A stretch of DNA of 64,000 bases, from positions 62,001 to 126,000 of the forward strand of contig DASVCS010000059.1 in NCBI GenBank assembly GCA_036381495.1, written 5' to 3'. This document shows positions 8,651 through 16,622 of the stretch, piece after piece (positions within the stretch are counted from its first letter, which is position 1; each line of letters begins with the position of its first letter). The position numbers were made by a program, and so were the translations under genes. This DNA comes from DASVCS01 sp036381495 (GTDB taxonomy: Bacteria; Gemmatimonadota; Gemmatimonadetes; Longimicrobiales; RSA9). Under the pieces are notes generated by a model. The model was not told the origin of the DNA and ran no database searches. It worked only from the letters and a program-made list of their open reading frames with translations.

Positions 8651-9958
8651 ATGAACCGAGAAGAGGGCCTGATGAACCGGTTCGTGCTTCGGGGGGTGTT
8701 CCTGGCGCTGCCTCTGGGAGTTGCCGCGTGCGGCGCGGGCGAGCGGGCGCCGGTGACGATGGTGCGGACGGACACGATCGCGGGTGTGGAGCGGCTGCTC
8801 TACCCTGGCACCGGCGGCGCGCGGCTGGGCTGGCGGAGGGACACGCTGGCCGTGATCGGCGGTGCGGCCGCGGAGGAGGACGTCTACCAGTTCGGGCGGG
8901 TGACGCCGGCGCGGCTGGCGGGTGATGGGGCGGGGCGGCTGTACCTCCTGGATGCGGCGAGCGACCGGGTCCTGGTCTACGACTCGCTGGGCGGGCACGT
9001 CGCGACGTACGGCCGGAAGGGGGAGGGTCCGGGCGAGTTGTCGGGGCCGAGTGCGCTCGCGGTTTCGGCGGATGACTCGATCTGGGTGGCGGACTGGAGC
9101 AACCGGCGGTACACGGTCTACCCGATCGGCGGCGGGGAGGCGAGGAGCGTCGCGCTGCCGGAGGATCTCGGGTTTCCCGACGGCCCGCTCGCGGTGCGCG
9201 GCGGCGCGCTGATCCAGGGGTACCGCCCGCTTCTTCAGTTCCTGATGCGTCGGGCAACCGAGGGGGAGCGCGGCGTGCCTCCGCGTCCGATCTATCGCCT
9301 GAACCGGACCGGCGAGGTGCAGGACACCCTCTGGGTCTCGACGCCGCCGAAGCCCACGGAGGCGCACGCCGGGAGCGACGCCGGGGGCATCTCGATCCGG
9401 CGGGCGCCGGAGTACACGCCGGACCGGTACTGGGCCGCGTTCTCGGACGGCTCGATCGTCGTCTCGGACACGGCCGAATACGTGCTCCGCGTGGTCGCGC
9501 AGGACGGCACGGTGGTACGGCGGATCGAGCGCGACATGCCCGCTCGCGCCACGACGGATGCGGACCGCGAGCGGGCGCGGGAGCGGCTGGACACCAGTGG
9601 CGCGGTTCGTGAGATGATCGTGGTCCGCTCCGCCGGCGGCGGGGGCCCGGCGATCTCGGAAGATGCCGTGCGCAAGGCGCAGCTCGAAGCCATGACGTTC
9701 GCACCCGTCATCCCGCGCATCACCGGCCTGCGCATCGATCCTCTCGATCGGATCTGGGTCGGCGTCTCCCTGGACGAGCCGGAGACGACGGAGCGGATCG
9801 ACGTGTTCGACCGCGAGGGTCGCCTCATCGGCGAGCTGACCGGGTGGGAGCTGCCGGACGTCTTCCTGGGGCGGTCACTGGCAGCGCGCGCCGTCGAAGA
9901 CGCGCTCGACGTGCCCCGGATCGTGATCTACCGGATCGCCGAGCCCGTGGGCGAGTGA
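8651..9958 (+). CDS. 6-bladed beta-propeller lipoprotein, paralogue A
   Basis: 435 residues from ATG 8651 (preceded by GGGAGGG); ATG 8672 with AGAGGG is equally plausible and gives a more standard signal peptide. Lipobox LGVAAC, so an exported lipoprotein. The body has NHL/6-bladed-propeller features: repeated GRLYLLDAASDRVLVYDSLG, GKGEGPGELSGPSALAV, DSIWVADWSNRRYTVY. This family is frequent in Bacteroidota and Gemmatimonadota surface proteins; no catalytic site is visible. The last 70 residues (MTFAPVIPRITGLR...GELTGWELPD) are nearly identical to the next gene, even at the DNA level. Starts 24 bp after the CRISPR-like array, whose upstream promoter may read into it. Confidence 0.8.
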   Translation: MNREEGLMNRFVLRGVFLALPLGVAACGAGERAPVTMVRTDTIAGVERLLYPGTGGARLGWRRDTLAVIGGAAAEEDVYQFGRVTPARLAGDGAGRLYLLDAASDRVLVYDSLGGHVATYGRKGEGPGELSGPSALAVSADDSIWVADWSNRRYTVYPIGGGEARSVALPEDLGFPDGPLAVRGGALIQGYRPLLQFLMRRATEGERGVPPRPIYRLNRTGEVQDTLWVSTPPKPTEAHAGSDAGGISIRRAPEYTPDRYWAAFSDGSIVVSDTAEYVLRVVAQDGTVVRRIERDMPARATTDADRERARERLDTSGAVREMIVVRSAGGGGPAISEDAVRKAQLEAMTFAPVIPRITGLRIDPLDRIWVGVSLDEPETTERIDVFDREGRLIGELTGWELPDVFLGRSLAARAVEDALDVPRIVIYRIAEPVGE

Positions 9959-10096
9959 ATCGGGTCGGGCCGGACCCTTCGCGTCCTGGAGCCCGCCGGG
10001 TGTGGCGCATGCTCCCCCGGACAACCGTCCGGCGTCCGCCGGCGACTAACCGATGGCGGGATTCCGCATTCCATGGACCCATCATCGGAGCGACGT

Positions 10097-11389
10097 ATGC
10101 GACGGACGGCGATCGGGTGGATTCTCACGGCGAATGTGGTACTGGCGGGCTGTGGCGCGGGTGCGGCGGATGCGCCGCTCGCGCGTGCGGCGGTCGACAC
10201 CGTTGCCGGCATCGAGCGCTGGCTCTACCCGGGCGCGGGCGGTCCTGCGCTGGAGTGGTCGATCGACACCGTCGCCGTGATCGGCGGGGCGATGGCCACC
10301 GATGACGCGTACCAGTTCGACCAGATCGACCGGAACGGGCTCGCGGTGGATGCCGCGGGCCGGCTCTACGTGCTGGACCGCGCCGGTGTGCGCGTTCTGG
10401 TCTACGACTCGCTCGGCCGGCACGGCGCGACGTACGGCCGGGAGGGCGGCGGCCCGGGCGAGCTGGGGATGCCGCTGTCGCTGGCCGTCGCCGACGACTC
10501 GATCTGGGTGGCGGACTTCGGGAACCACCGCTACACGATCTACCCCCGCGACGGGGGCGAGGCGCGCGAGGTGACGCTTGCGGAGGAACTCGGCATCCCG
10601 ACGGGCCGGCTCGTCGTGGCGGATGGAAGCATCGTCCAGGTCCTGCGACCGTTCGGGCTGCGGCGCATGCTCCGCGGCGGCGCGGGCGGGCCGCCACCGG
10701 AACCGCCGCGTCCGATCCTTCGCCTGAGCACGGCCGGCGAGGTCATGGACACGCTGTGGATCTCGGAACCGCCGGAGATGGTCGAGGCCCAGGCCGGCAC
10801 CCCCTCGAGCGGGCGCCTGGTGATGGTGCGCACGCCCCGGCAATTCGAGCCCCGGCTCGAATGGGAGGCGTTTTCCGATGGCGGCATCGTCGTCGCCGAC
10901 ACGACCGCGTACGTGCTGAATCTGATCGCCGCGGACGGGACGCCCGTGCGCCGGGTCGCCCGCGACCTGCCGCCCCGCGAAACGACGGAGGCGGACAAGG
11001 AATTCGCGCGCGAACGGCTTCGCGAGATGCAGCGCCGGGGCGGCGGCATCCGCATCGCGATCCGCCAAGGGGGCGGCGGCGGAAGTGCATCGGCTGCACC
11101 CCCCGCCGAGGAGTTCATCAAGGCGCAGCTCGAAGCCATGACCTTCGCGCCCGTCATCCCGCGCATCACCGGCCTGCGCGTCGATGCGCTCGATCGGATC
11201 TGGGTCGGCGTCTCGCTGGACGAGCCGGAGACGACGGAGCGGATCGACGTGTTCGACCGCGAGGGTCGCCTCATCGGCGAGCTGACCGGATGGGAGCTGC
11301 CGGACGCGTTCCTCGGACCGTCGCTCGCGGCGCGGATCGTCCGCGACGAGGATGATGTGCAGCAGATCCTGATCTACCGGATCCAATAG
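10097..11389 (+). CDS. 6-bladed beta-propeller lipoprotein, paralogue B
   Basis: 430 residues. ATG 10097 is chosen over an upstream in-frame start because it begins a proper lipoprotein signal (MRRTAIGWILTANVVLAGCG; lipobox VLAGC) and follows GGAGCG. The body parallels paralogue A throughout: DTVAGIERWLYPG, AVIGGAMATDDAYQFDQ, RLYVLDRAGVRVLVYDSLG, DSIWVADFGNHRYTIY. A Gly-rich stretch (RGGGIRIAIRQGGGGGSAS) interrupts the last third. It is a tandem duplicate of the preceding gene, 138 bp downstream and co-oriented. Its stop codon TAG overlaps the left inverted repeat of the RAYT element, so the element inserted at or directly against the gene end. Confidence 0.8.
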   Translation: MRRTAIGWILTANVVLAGCGAGAADAPLARAAVDTVAGIERWLYPGAGGPALEWSIDTVAVIGGAMATDDAYQFDQIDRNGLAVDAAGRLYVLDRAGVRVLVYDSLGRHGATYGREGGGPGELGMPLSLAVADDSIWVADFGNHRYTIYPRDGGEAREVTLAEELGIPTGRLVVADGSIVQVLRPFGLRRMLRGGAGGPPPEPPRPILRLSTAGEVMDTLWISEPPEMVEAQAGTPSSGRLVMVRTPRQFEPRLEWEAFSDGGIVVADTTAYVLNLIAADGTPVRRVARDLPPRETTEADKEFARERLREMQRRGGGIRIAIRQGGGGGSASAAPPAEEFIKAQLEAMTFAPVIPRITGLRVDALDRIWVGVSLDEPETTERIDVFDREGRLIGELTGWELPDAFLGPSLAARIVRDEDDVQQILIYRIQ

Positions 11390-11420
11390 CGGACCAGGTT
11401 TCACTTTTTCGATTCGTCCC
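11389..11420 (+). repeat. Left inverted repeat of the RAYT element
   Basis: 32 bp; pairs with 12484-12515. The core ACCAGGTTT(C/T)AC plus TTTTTCGATTCG is also found at 60415-60444 and, inverted, at 60625-60650. Confidence 0.8.
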
Positions 11421-11463
11421 CGATCGCCATTCATCCGCCCCGCTGCGGTTGCCAAGATCGGGC

Positions 11464-12447
11464 ATGTCTCGACGCAGGCGGCCGTATCTGCCCGGCGCGA
11501 TCTTCCACGTGACGTCGCGCACCCAGGGGCGAGAAGCGTGGTTCACGGAGCCGTTGCGAACCCTGATGGTCTCGTTCGTCCGGGAGGGTATCGCTTCCAC
11601 GGGCGCGTGGCTGCTGGCTTACGCGATCATGCCGAATCACCTGCACCTGATTCTGCGCCAGGGTCCGGAGTCGCTCGGCGAGGTGCTACAGCCCGTGCTG
11701 CGGCGAATCGCGATCCTGGTGCAGCGCACGGGCGGGCGCGACGGCCACGTCTTCGAACGCCGCTATCGCGCACACCCCTGTCCGGATGCGGATTACGTGC
11801 GTTCCGCGATCGTGTACACGCACCTCAACCCGGTCCGGGCGGGACTGTGCGAGGATCCTCTCGACTACCCGTGGACGTCACATCGGGCGTACGCGTCCCG
11901 CGGCCGAGACTCGGGTGCCTCGACACACCACGTCGAACTCGCACTGCGGCTCTTCGCGTCCGATCAGAGTGCCTCCCTCGCCGCCGCGCGGCGTGACTAC
12001 GGCCGCTTCGTTCGGTGGCGTATCGAGGCGGATCGCTGGCGCAGCCTCGCCGACGCGGGGCGAGCAGAGGGCATCGCGCCCACGCCCCCGGCGACGGTAG
12101 CAGGCGACGAACTCTGGCGCACCTTCTTCAGCCCGGCCACGCCCGCGTACGACCCACGGCGCGATGGCGGTGCCGAACCGGGGAACAACGGATCCGCGGA
12201 CGTGCTCGATCTCCGCGACATCGCGCGCGAGGTCCTTTCGCAGCAGGGCCATGGCCTGACGCTCGAGTGGGTTCGCGGGCCAGGCAAGTGTCCAGCGCAG
12301 GTGAACGCACGCCGCGCCATCATCCGGCGAGCGGCCGCGGCGGGGTATCGGCGCAGCCGGGTGGCGAAATTTCTGGGCGTTTCTCCCGCCGCGATCACGC
12401 GCGCGCTCAGCTCGCATTCGAGCCCGCCCGCGCCGTCGCCCGACTGA
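11464..12447 (+). CDS. REP-associated tyrosine transposase (RAYT, Y1/HUH family)
   Basis: 327 residues from ATG 11464 (an in-frame TTG 15 bp upstream is less likely). N-terminal Y1 transposase (IS200-like) domain: LPGAIFHVTSRTQGRE, the HUH-type metal-binding pair in MPNHLHLIL, and the tyrosine region YVRSAIVYTHLNPVRAG followed by YPWTSHRAY. This is the usual RAYT signature. The C-terminal 100 residues are basic with a helix-turn-helix-like end (RRSRVAKFLGVSPAAITRAL), as in RAYTs carrying a DnaA/HTH-like tail. RAYTs nick and move REP-type palindromic repeats. The flanking inverted repeats and the miniature copy at 60.4 kb are its likely substrates. All catalytic residues expected from sequence are present. 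Confidence 0.88.
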   Translation: MSRRRRPYLPGAIFHVTSRTQGREAWFTEPLRTLMVSFVREGIASTGAWLLAYAIMPNHLHLILRQGPESLGEVLQPVLRRIAILVQRTGGRDGHVFERRYRAHPCPDADYVRSAIVYTHLNPVRAGLCEDPLDYPWTSHRAYASRGRDSGASTHHVELALRLFASDQSASLAAARRDYGRFVRWRIEADRWRSLADAGRAEGIAPTPPATVAGDELWRTFFSPATPAYDPRRDGGAEPGNNGSADVLDLRDIAREVLSQQGHGLTLEWVRGPGKCPAQVNARRAIIRRAAAAGYRRSRVAKFLGVSPAAITRALSSHSSPPAPSPD

Positions 12448-12483
12448 TCGACAGCACACATCCGGCCGGCGGCATACCGTCTT

Positions 12484-12515
12484 GGGACGAATCGAAAAAG
12501 TAAAACCTGGTCCGC
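12484..12515 (-). repeat. Right inverted repeat of the RAYT element
   Basis: Reverse complement of the left end with a single C/T difference. Ends 8 bp before the stop codon of the convergent TolB-like gene. Confidence 0.8.
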
Positions 12516-12523
12516 AGATGTGG

Positions 12524-13771
12524 TCAGTTGGTCGCCGTGGGGTGCCCCGGCGCGCCTGCGCCGATCGGGACGACGTACACGACGGCCGGCGTGGCGGGGT
12601 CGATCCAGCGCAGCTCGGGCGCGCCGGGCTCCCACGAGACGTAGACGATCCGCCCGTCCGGCAGCCACGCCGGCTGGCCGTCGGGCCCGGCGCCTCGTGT
12701 GAGCCGCGTGACGGTTCCGGTCGCCGCATCCAGGAGATAGAGATTCGTGGGGCCGTCGCGATTCGAGGCGAAGACGACGCGGTCGCCGTCGGGGCTCCAC
12801 GCCGGTTCGACGTCCGCCGCGCCGTCCACGACCCGCGCCTCGATCGTGCCCGTCGTCGCATCCAGGACGTAGAGGTCCGCGGATCCCCGGCTCGTCGCCA
12901 TGAAGACGACGCGGTCGCTCCCCGGCGCCCAGCTCGGGCCGCCCTCGATCGAGCCGTCGTGGCCGAACCCGGCCGTCACGCGCGCGGCGGCGCTTCCATC
13001 CGCCGCGGCCGTCCACAGCTTCGCCACGCCCGTCGCGTCGCTGGCATAGGCCAGCCGCGCGCCGTCCGGCGAGAGCGACGGATCCGACTCGGACGCGGCC
13101 GTCGTCGTCAGTCGAGTCGGCGCCGCACCGGATCCGTCGACCGGCAGCGCGTACAGCTCGGCGTTGCCGTCGCGGTAGCTGACGAACGCGATCGTCCCGC
13201 CGGCGACGGTCGGATCCCGATCATCCGCGGCGTGCGTCGTCAGCCGCACCAGCTCGCCGCCATCCAGCGCGACGCGGTAGATGTCGCGGTTGCCATCTCG
13301 CAGCAGGTCGAAGATGACGACGGGCGGCGCGGCGACGTCGATCACCCGCTCGCCCCGGGCCTCGGCCGCCTCCGCGGTGATCACGACCTGCTCGGCCCGC
13401 AGGAGCCGCGCGCTGTCGCCCGCGAGCCACGCGACGGCCGCGGCGGGCTCCGCGCTCCACGCCACGCCCGCCGCAGGTTCGGACTCGCCGCTCCGGAACG
13501 CGCGGAATGCGACCACGGCGCCGCGCTCGAGCCGCCCTGTCACCTCGATGGCGAGCGGCGGTGGCGGGTCGGGACCGGGGCCGGTGCCCGGACCGTCGCC
13601 GCCGCACGCGGCGAGGAGCGCAGCGCAGGCCAGGGCGGCGAGAGTCGTGGCCGACGCCACGGGCGGAGCGGCCCCGACCGTCGACGGAGCCGCGAGCGCC
13701 GCACGGTCCGTGACCGCGGCACTGACCGCGACCGCCGCCGGCGCATCGACCGGGGCACGCGAGTCCACCAA
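12524..13771 (-). CDS. TolB-like WD40/PD40 beta-propeller lipoprotein, last gene of the RiPP operon
   Basis: About 415 residues. The start is uncertain: TTG 13771 or GTG 13768, both 5-8 bp after GAGGCGG; no ATG fits. A hydrophobic segment ending LLAAC (Cys near 56) gives a lipoprotein signal, with an oddly long uncharged N-region. The mature part has an Ig-like N-terminal piece and PD40 propeller blades: SPDGARLAYASDATGVAKLW, SWAPGSDRVVFMATSRGSADLY, AWSPDGDRVVFASNRDGPTNLY. The propeller resembles TolB. Begins 7 bp after the radical SAM stop, so probably translated with it; a link to RiPP export or binding is inferred from linkage only. Confidence 0.75.
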   Translation of the reverse strand: MVDSRAPVDAPAAVAVSAAVTDRAALAAPSTVGAAPPVASATTLAALACAALLAACGGDGPGTGPGPDPPPPLAIEVTGRLERGAVVAFRAFRSGESEPAAGVAWSAEPAAAVAWLAGDSARLLRAEQVVITAEAAEARGERVIDVAAPPVVIFDLLRDGNRDIYRVALDGGELVRLTTHAADDRDPTVAGGTIAFVSYRDGNAELYALPVDGSGAAPTRLTTTAASESDPSLSPDGARLAYASDATGVAKLWTAAADGSAAARVTAGFGHDGSIEGGPSWAPGSDRVVFMATSRGSADLYVLDATTGTIEARVVDGAADVEPAWSPDGDRVVFASNRDGPTNLYLLDAATGTVTRLTRGAGPDGQPAWLPDGRIVYVSWEPGAPELRWIDPATPAVVYVVPIGAGAPGHPTATN

Positions 13772-13778
13772 TGCCGCC

Positions 13779-14798
13779 TCAGCGTGCCGTCAGCCGCACC
13801 AGCGCCGGCACCTTCCGCGCCGGCGCGCCCGCGGCCCAGCGGCTCTCCGGATAGCGCCGGAGCCAGTCCAGCTTCCCCGTCGTCCGCGCGCAGCGGATGC
13901 AGGGGAACGCATCGAACGCATCGCCGCCGTGGTCCGGCCGGGCGCTCGCCGCCTGCTGCGCGGCGAGCCGCTCGACGTAGCGCGGCCAGGCGTCGCGCAG
14001 CGAGACCTCGTGCAGGTTCGCGACGACGTCGTTCTCGTTGAAGCCGTACTCCGAGAGCTGGCAGCAGGTGGAGAGCCGGCCGCTCGCGTCGACGTAGACG
14101 CGCCGGTGCGTGAACGTGTCGCACGGCAGCTCGTCGCCGTCGAATGGCGCGCCGTAGTCGAGGCGGATGCCGGTGCGGCGTCCCGGCTCGCGGGCGAGCG
14201 CCCGCACCTCCCGCGCGACGGCCCACCACTCCTCGGGATCCAGGTCCGTGTCCCGTTCGATGCTGCCCGTCACCGGCTGCGGCAGGATGAAGTGGATCCC
14301 CGCGCACCCGAGCGATTCCGCCAACTCGACCGCCGTCCCGATCTGGTGCCGGTCCCGGCGGTCGATGACCATGGACAGGTACGCGGGAATGCGCAGGTAG
14401 GTCAGCAGCCCGACGGCGAGGAGCACGCGGCGGAAGCTGTCGCGACCGCGCTCGGCGTCGTGCACCGCCGCATCGCCGCCCGAGAGCGAGAGCCGCACCG
14501 ACTGCGCCGGCCAGCGCCGGAGCAGCGGCACGATGCGCTTCAGGTGCCAGCCGTTCGACACGAAGCGGTACGGCACGCCGCGCGATGCGATCGTCTCGAT
14601 GACCGCGTCGAAGCGACGATGGATCAGCGGCTCGCCGCCCGTGAGACTGACCGTGACGTCGCCCCAGAGTGCGAGCGCGTCATCCAGGACGCGGCCGATC
14701 AGCGCGGGCCCGAGCTCCCGCACGGATTCGACGTCGTCGCGGATGCAGTGCGGGCACCGCAGGTTGCAGTGTCGGGTGATCGCGAAGCCGAGAAGCAT
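13779..14798 (-). CDS. Radical SAM/SPASM peptide-maturase-like enzyme
   Basis: 339 residues. The canonical [4Fe-4S]-SAM motif CX3CX2C is at the extreme N-terminus (C11, C15, C18; ITRHCNLRCPHC), followed by SLTGGEPL, the SAM-binding GGEP motif. The C-terminal third carries SPASM-type cysteines (STCCQLSEYGFNEND and FPCIRCARTTGK), expected to bind auxiliary Fe-S clusters. Such enzymes install thioether or C-C/C-X links on ribosomal peptides, or act in PQQ/mycofactocin-type pathways. It lies 21 bp after the 58-residue precursor gene and downstream of a PqqD-like gene on the same strand, which supports peptide modification. The exact chemistry cannot be read from the sequence. Confidence 0.88.
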   Translation of the reverse strand: MLLGFAITRHCNLRCPHCIRDDVESVRELGPALIGRVLDDALALWGDVTVSLTGGEPLIHRRFDAVIETIASRGVPYRFVSNGWHLKRIVPLLRRWPAQSVRLSLSGGDAAVHDAERGRDSFRRVLLAVGLLTYLRIPAYLSMVIDRRDRHQIGTAVELAESLGCAGIHFILPQPVTGSIERDTDLDPEEWWAVAREVRALAREPGRRTGIRLDYGAPFDGDELPCDTFTHRRVYVDASGRLSTCCQLSEYGFNENDVVANLHEVSLRDAWPRYVERLAAQQAASARPDHGGDAFDAFPCIRCARTTGKLDWLRRYPESRWAAGAPARKVPALVRLTAR

Positions 14799-14819
14799 CG
14801 ATCGACATCGGGGACCGCG

Positions 14820-14996
14820 CTAGAACACCGTCCCGCCGCCGCCGCCGGGTTCGCCGTGGCCCGGGATCGCGTTGCCGGTCTGGAGCGTCAACTCGCTCAG
14901 CGGCGGCAGCGCTTCGAGCTGCGGGGGCATCCAGGGCCGGCGGGCGTCGGAACCGTCTCGGTCGCCCTGCCCGGTGGGCTTGCGTTTGTCACTCAT
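14820..14996 (-). CDS. RiPP precursor peptide candidate
   Basis: 58 residues from ATG 14996, preceded by AGAAGG at a good distance. An upstream in-frame ATG exists but lacks a better site. The N-terminal 20 residues are charged. Residues 21-36 (PWMPPQLEALPPLSEL) fit the lasso-type leader signature recognised by RRE/PqqD proteins: an aromatic residue, x-x-P-x-L, and a following LT. Residue 37 is Thr. The C-terminal end, GNAIPGHGEPGGGGGTVF (41-58), is Gly-rich, with an acidic residue and His. It sits between pqqD-like and radical SAM genes. It has no cysteine, so Cys-thioether products are excluded; any crosslink must use other side chains or the backbone. Leader/core boundary is inferred. Confidence 0.7.
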   Translation of the reverse strand: MSDKRKPTGQGDRDGSDARRPWMPPQLEALPPLSELTLQTGNAIPGHGEPGGGGGTVF

Positions 14997-15145
14997 CACG
15001 ACCTTCTCGCCCGTGTGATCGGTGAGACCGAACATCGTCGGTCGGTTCTCGCGGCCGGGCGCACGCACGGCCAGCGCGCGTGCTGCGCCCCGCGGGTGGC
15101 GCCGCGCCGGTCGCACCGGGCGCGGCGCTCCGCGCCGCGGCTCTC

Positions 15146-15433
15146 TCAGTCGGAATCGGCCGCGCCCTGATCCGGCCGCTCCACCAGCGCGTGGCGCTCC
15201 AGCTCCTCAATGAGCCCGTCGAGCGCCGCAGCGGCCGTTGCCGGATCCACGTCGTACTCCTCGACGAGCGCCGACACGATGGCGTCGCGATCGAGCCCGT
15301 GCTCGAGATGCTGCCAGATGCGCTGCCCCGTCTCGTTCAGCCGGAAGTACCGCTTGCTGTCCATGTGCAGCAACACCGCCTCGCCGTCGAGGTGGGCGAC
15401 GAGGACGTCATCGGGGATCGGTGTGCCGTTCAT
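15146..15433 (-). CDS. PqqD-like peptide chaperone (RRE)
   Basis: 95 residues from ATG 15433, chosen for GGAAGGA just upstream and for giving the family's usual length. An open extension to 15499 lacks a ribosome site. Typical PqqD features: PDDVLVAHLDGEAVLLHMDSKRYFRLNETGQRIW, then an acidic helical part (ALVEEYDVDPATAAAALDGLIEELERHALV). Proteins of this family bind RiPP leader peptides and deliver them to the modifying enzyme. First gene of the minus-strand set pqqD-like, precursor, radical SAM, TolB-like lipoprotein. No protease or cyclase gene follows. Confidence 0.85.
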   Translation of the reverse strand: MNGTPIPDDVLVAHLDGEAVLLHMDSKRYFRLNETGQRIWQHLEHGLDRDAIVSALVEEYDVDPATAAAALDGLIEELERHALVERPDQGAADSD

Positions 15434-15840
15434 ACGTTCCTTCCGGGTCGGGGATGGGTCCATCTCACCAAATTTTCCGGGCGCCGCGGCCGTCGGCAAC
15501 CGCTCGGCCGCGCGCCGGGGCGGCGGCGGGGCCGCGCCGTGGGCGTCGAGGCAGCGCCGCCGCGCCCACAGGACCCGCTACCGGCGCGCATCACGGCACC
15601 CGCGAATCGCACCTGCGAAGCGACACCGGCGCGAGCCATGCCGGCGGTCCGCCCGCGGCACCGAACCGCTGCCGGACCCGCGCCGCGGCCGCCTCCCGTT
15701 GTCGGCGCGCCGGCGCGGGCGTACCTTGCACCGGCGCGGCGGCGCCGGTCGGGCGCCGTCGGTCGCGGGGGTCGGCACCGGTGCCGTTCCGCCCGCGCCG
15801 CGCCGCTCGTGCCGTACGCCACCGCACAGGGGAACCACCG
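15434..15840. other. Spacer upstream of the divergent pqqD-like and DUF6916 genes
   Basis: About 400 bp, extremely GC-rich, with open frames only as composition artefacts. A short AT-rich patch (CCAAATTTTCC, 15469-15479) is the only promoter-like composition near the RiPP operon start. Confidence 0.5.
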
Positions 15841-16140
15841 ATGTCCGCGCTCGAATCGTTCACCAGCGACCTCTTCGCTCCACACCTCGATACGACGTTC
15901 CGGATCCGGGTCGATACCGCGACCGCGATCGAGGCCCGGCTCATCGAGGTGAAGGAGCGGGCGCGGCATGCGCGTGCCGACCGCACCCCGTTCACGCTGC
16001 TCTTCCGCGGCCCCGCCGATGCCGCGCTCCCCCAGCGGATCTACGCCATGGAGCACGCCGCGCTGGGCGCGTTCGAGCTGTTCCTCGTGACCGTCGGCCC
16101 GGACGCCCACGGGATGCGCTACGAGGCCGTGTTCACCTGA
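15841..16140 (+). CDS. DUF6916-like small protein
   Basis: 99 residues from ATG 15841 (MSALESFTSDLFAPHLDTTFRI); the open frame continues upstream without a good start. The layout (LESFTSDLFAPHLDTTFRI, then TPFTLLFRGPADAALPQRIYAMEHAALGAFELFLVTVGPD, ending YEAVF) resembles the DUF6916 family. Those genes commonly sit beside tail-collar/microcystin-dependent-protein genes, as here. Function unknown. Convergent with, and overlapping by 22 bp, the GNAT gene. Confidence 0.65.
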   Translation: MSALESFTSDLFAPHLDTTFRIRVDTATAIEARLIEVKERARHARADRTPFTLLFRGPADAALPQRIYAMEHAALGAFELFLVTVGPDAHGMRYEAVFT

Positions 16141-16622
16141 GCGGGCGCCCGCGTCATGAACACGTAGACGCCGCGATCCTCGACCTCCCGGAACCCGAGC
16201 CGCGCGTACAGCCGCCGCGCCGGGTTGTACTGCTCGACGTGGATGCTCACCGGCCTGCCCGCCGCGTCCGCCTCGGCGAGCAGCGCTTCGAGCAGCGCCG
16301 TGCCGATCCCGCGCCCGCGGTGCTCGGGCAGCAGCGCGATGTCCACGATCCGGATCTCGTCCGGCCAGCGCGCCACGTAGAGCCGCCCCGCCGCCTCGCC
16401 GTCCACGAGCACGACCTGGAACGACGCGTCCGCGTAGTGCTCGCGGTAGTACCGGTCCTGCGCCTCGAACTGCATGCGGATGAACGCCTCCTTCTGCTCG
16501 CCGCTCCACGGCACGGCCGCGAGTTCTTCCTCCCGCGTCGACGCGTAGACGCGGTAGAGGAACGCGCGATCGTCGGGCGCGGCGTCGCGCAGCTCGATTT
16601 TCGGCGCGGCGGCCATGCTCAC
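16119..16622 (-). CDS. GNAT N-acetyltransferase
   Basis: 167 residues (start MSMAAAP at 16622; MAAAP at 16616 also possible). GNAT fold: beta4 RIVDIALLPEHRGRGIGTALLEALLAEA holds the acetyl-CoA loop R-G-R-G-I-G, followed by VEQYNPARRLYARLGFREVEDRGVYVFM. It transfers an acetyl group from acetyl-CoA to an unknown amine. Its start overlaps the stop of the upstream collar gene by 4 bp (translational coupling), so it is the last gene of the collar operon. GNAT genes at the end of such collar clusters are recurrent; the target may be a collar protein, but this is not shown. Confidence 0.82.
   Translation of the reverse strand: MSMAAAPKIELRDAAPDDRAFLYRVYASTREEELAAVPWSGEQKEAFIRMQFEAQDRYYREHYADASFQVVLVDGEAAGRLYVARWPDEIRIVDIALLPEHRGRGIGTALLEALLAEADAAGRPVSIHVEQYNPARRLYARLGFREVEDRGVYVFMTRAPAQVNTAS

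Larger units (their letters stand above)
11389..12515. mobile_element. RAYT element bounded by 32-bp inverted repeats
   Basis: A 1127-bp unit. The left end (11389-11420) begins GCGGACCAGGTTTC and ends TTTTTCGATTCGTCCC. The right end (12484-12515) is its reverse complement with one mismatch (31/32 by eye). The unit holds one transposase gene. It sits exactly between two convergent genes, whose stop codons end at 11389 and begin at 12524. A 236-bp relative with the same ends is at 60415-60650. Confidence 0.8.

Noticed and set aside
7980..9704. N-terminal extension of the alpha/beta hydrolase across the CRISPR-like region and the propeller gene
   Set aside because: The extension is the translation of repeat units (PRARGG-type peptides) and of the antisense of a real lipoprotein gene; hydrolase homology starts at about residue 8 of the short form.
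12482..15170. Long plus-strand frames (12482-14041 and 13281-15170) antisense to the RiPP operon
   Set aside because: Arg/Ala/Pro-rich shadows with no family signature; minus-strand genes carry conserved motifs and ribosome sites.
12524..15433. Canonical lasso-peptide cluster
   Set aside because: The leader matches, but no B2 protease or asparagine-synthetase-like cyclase lies in the locus, while a radical SAM/SPASM enzyme does.
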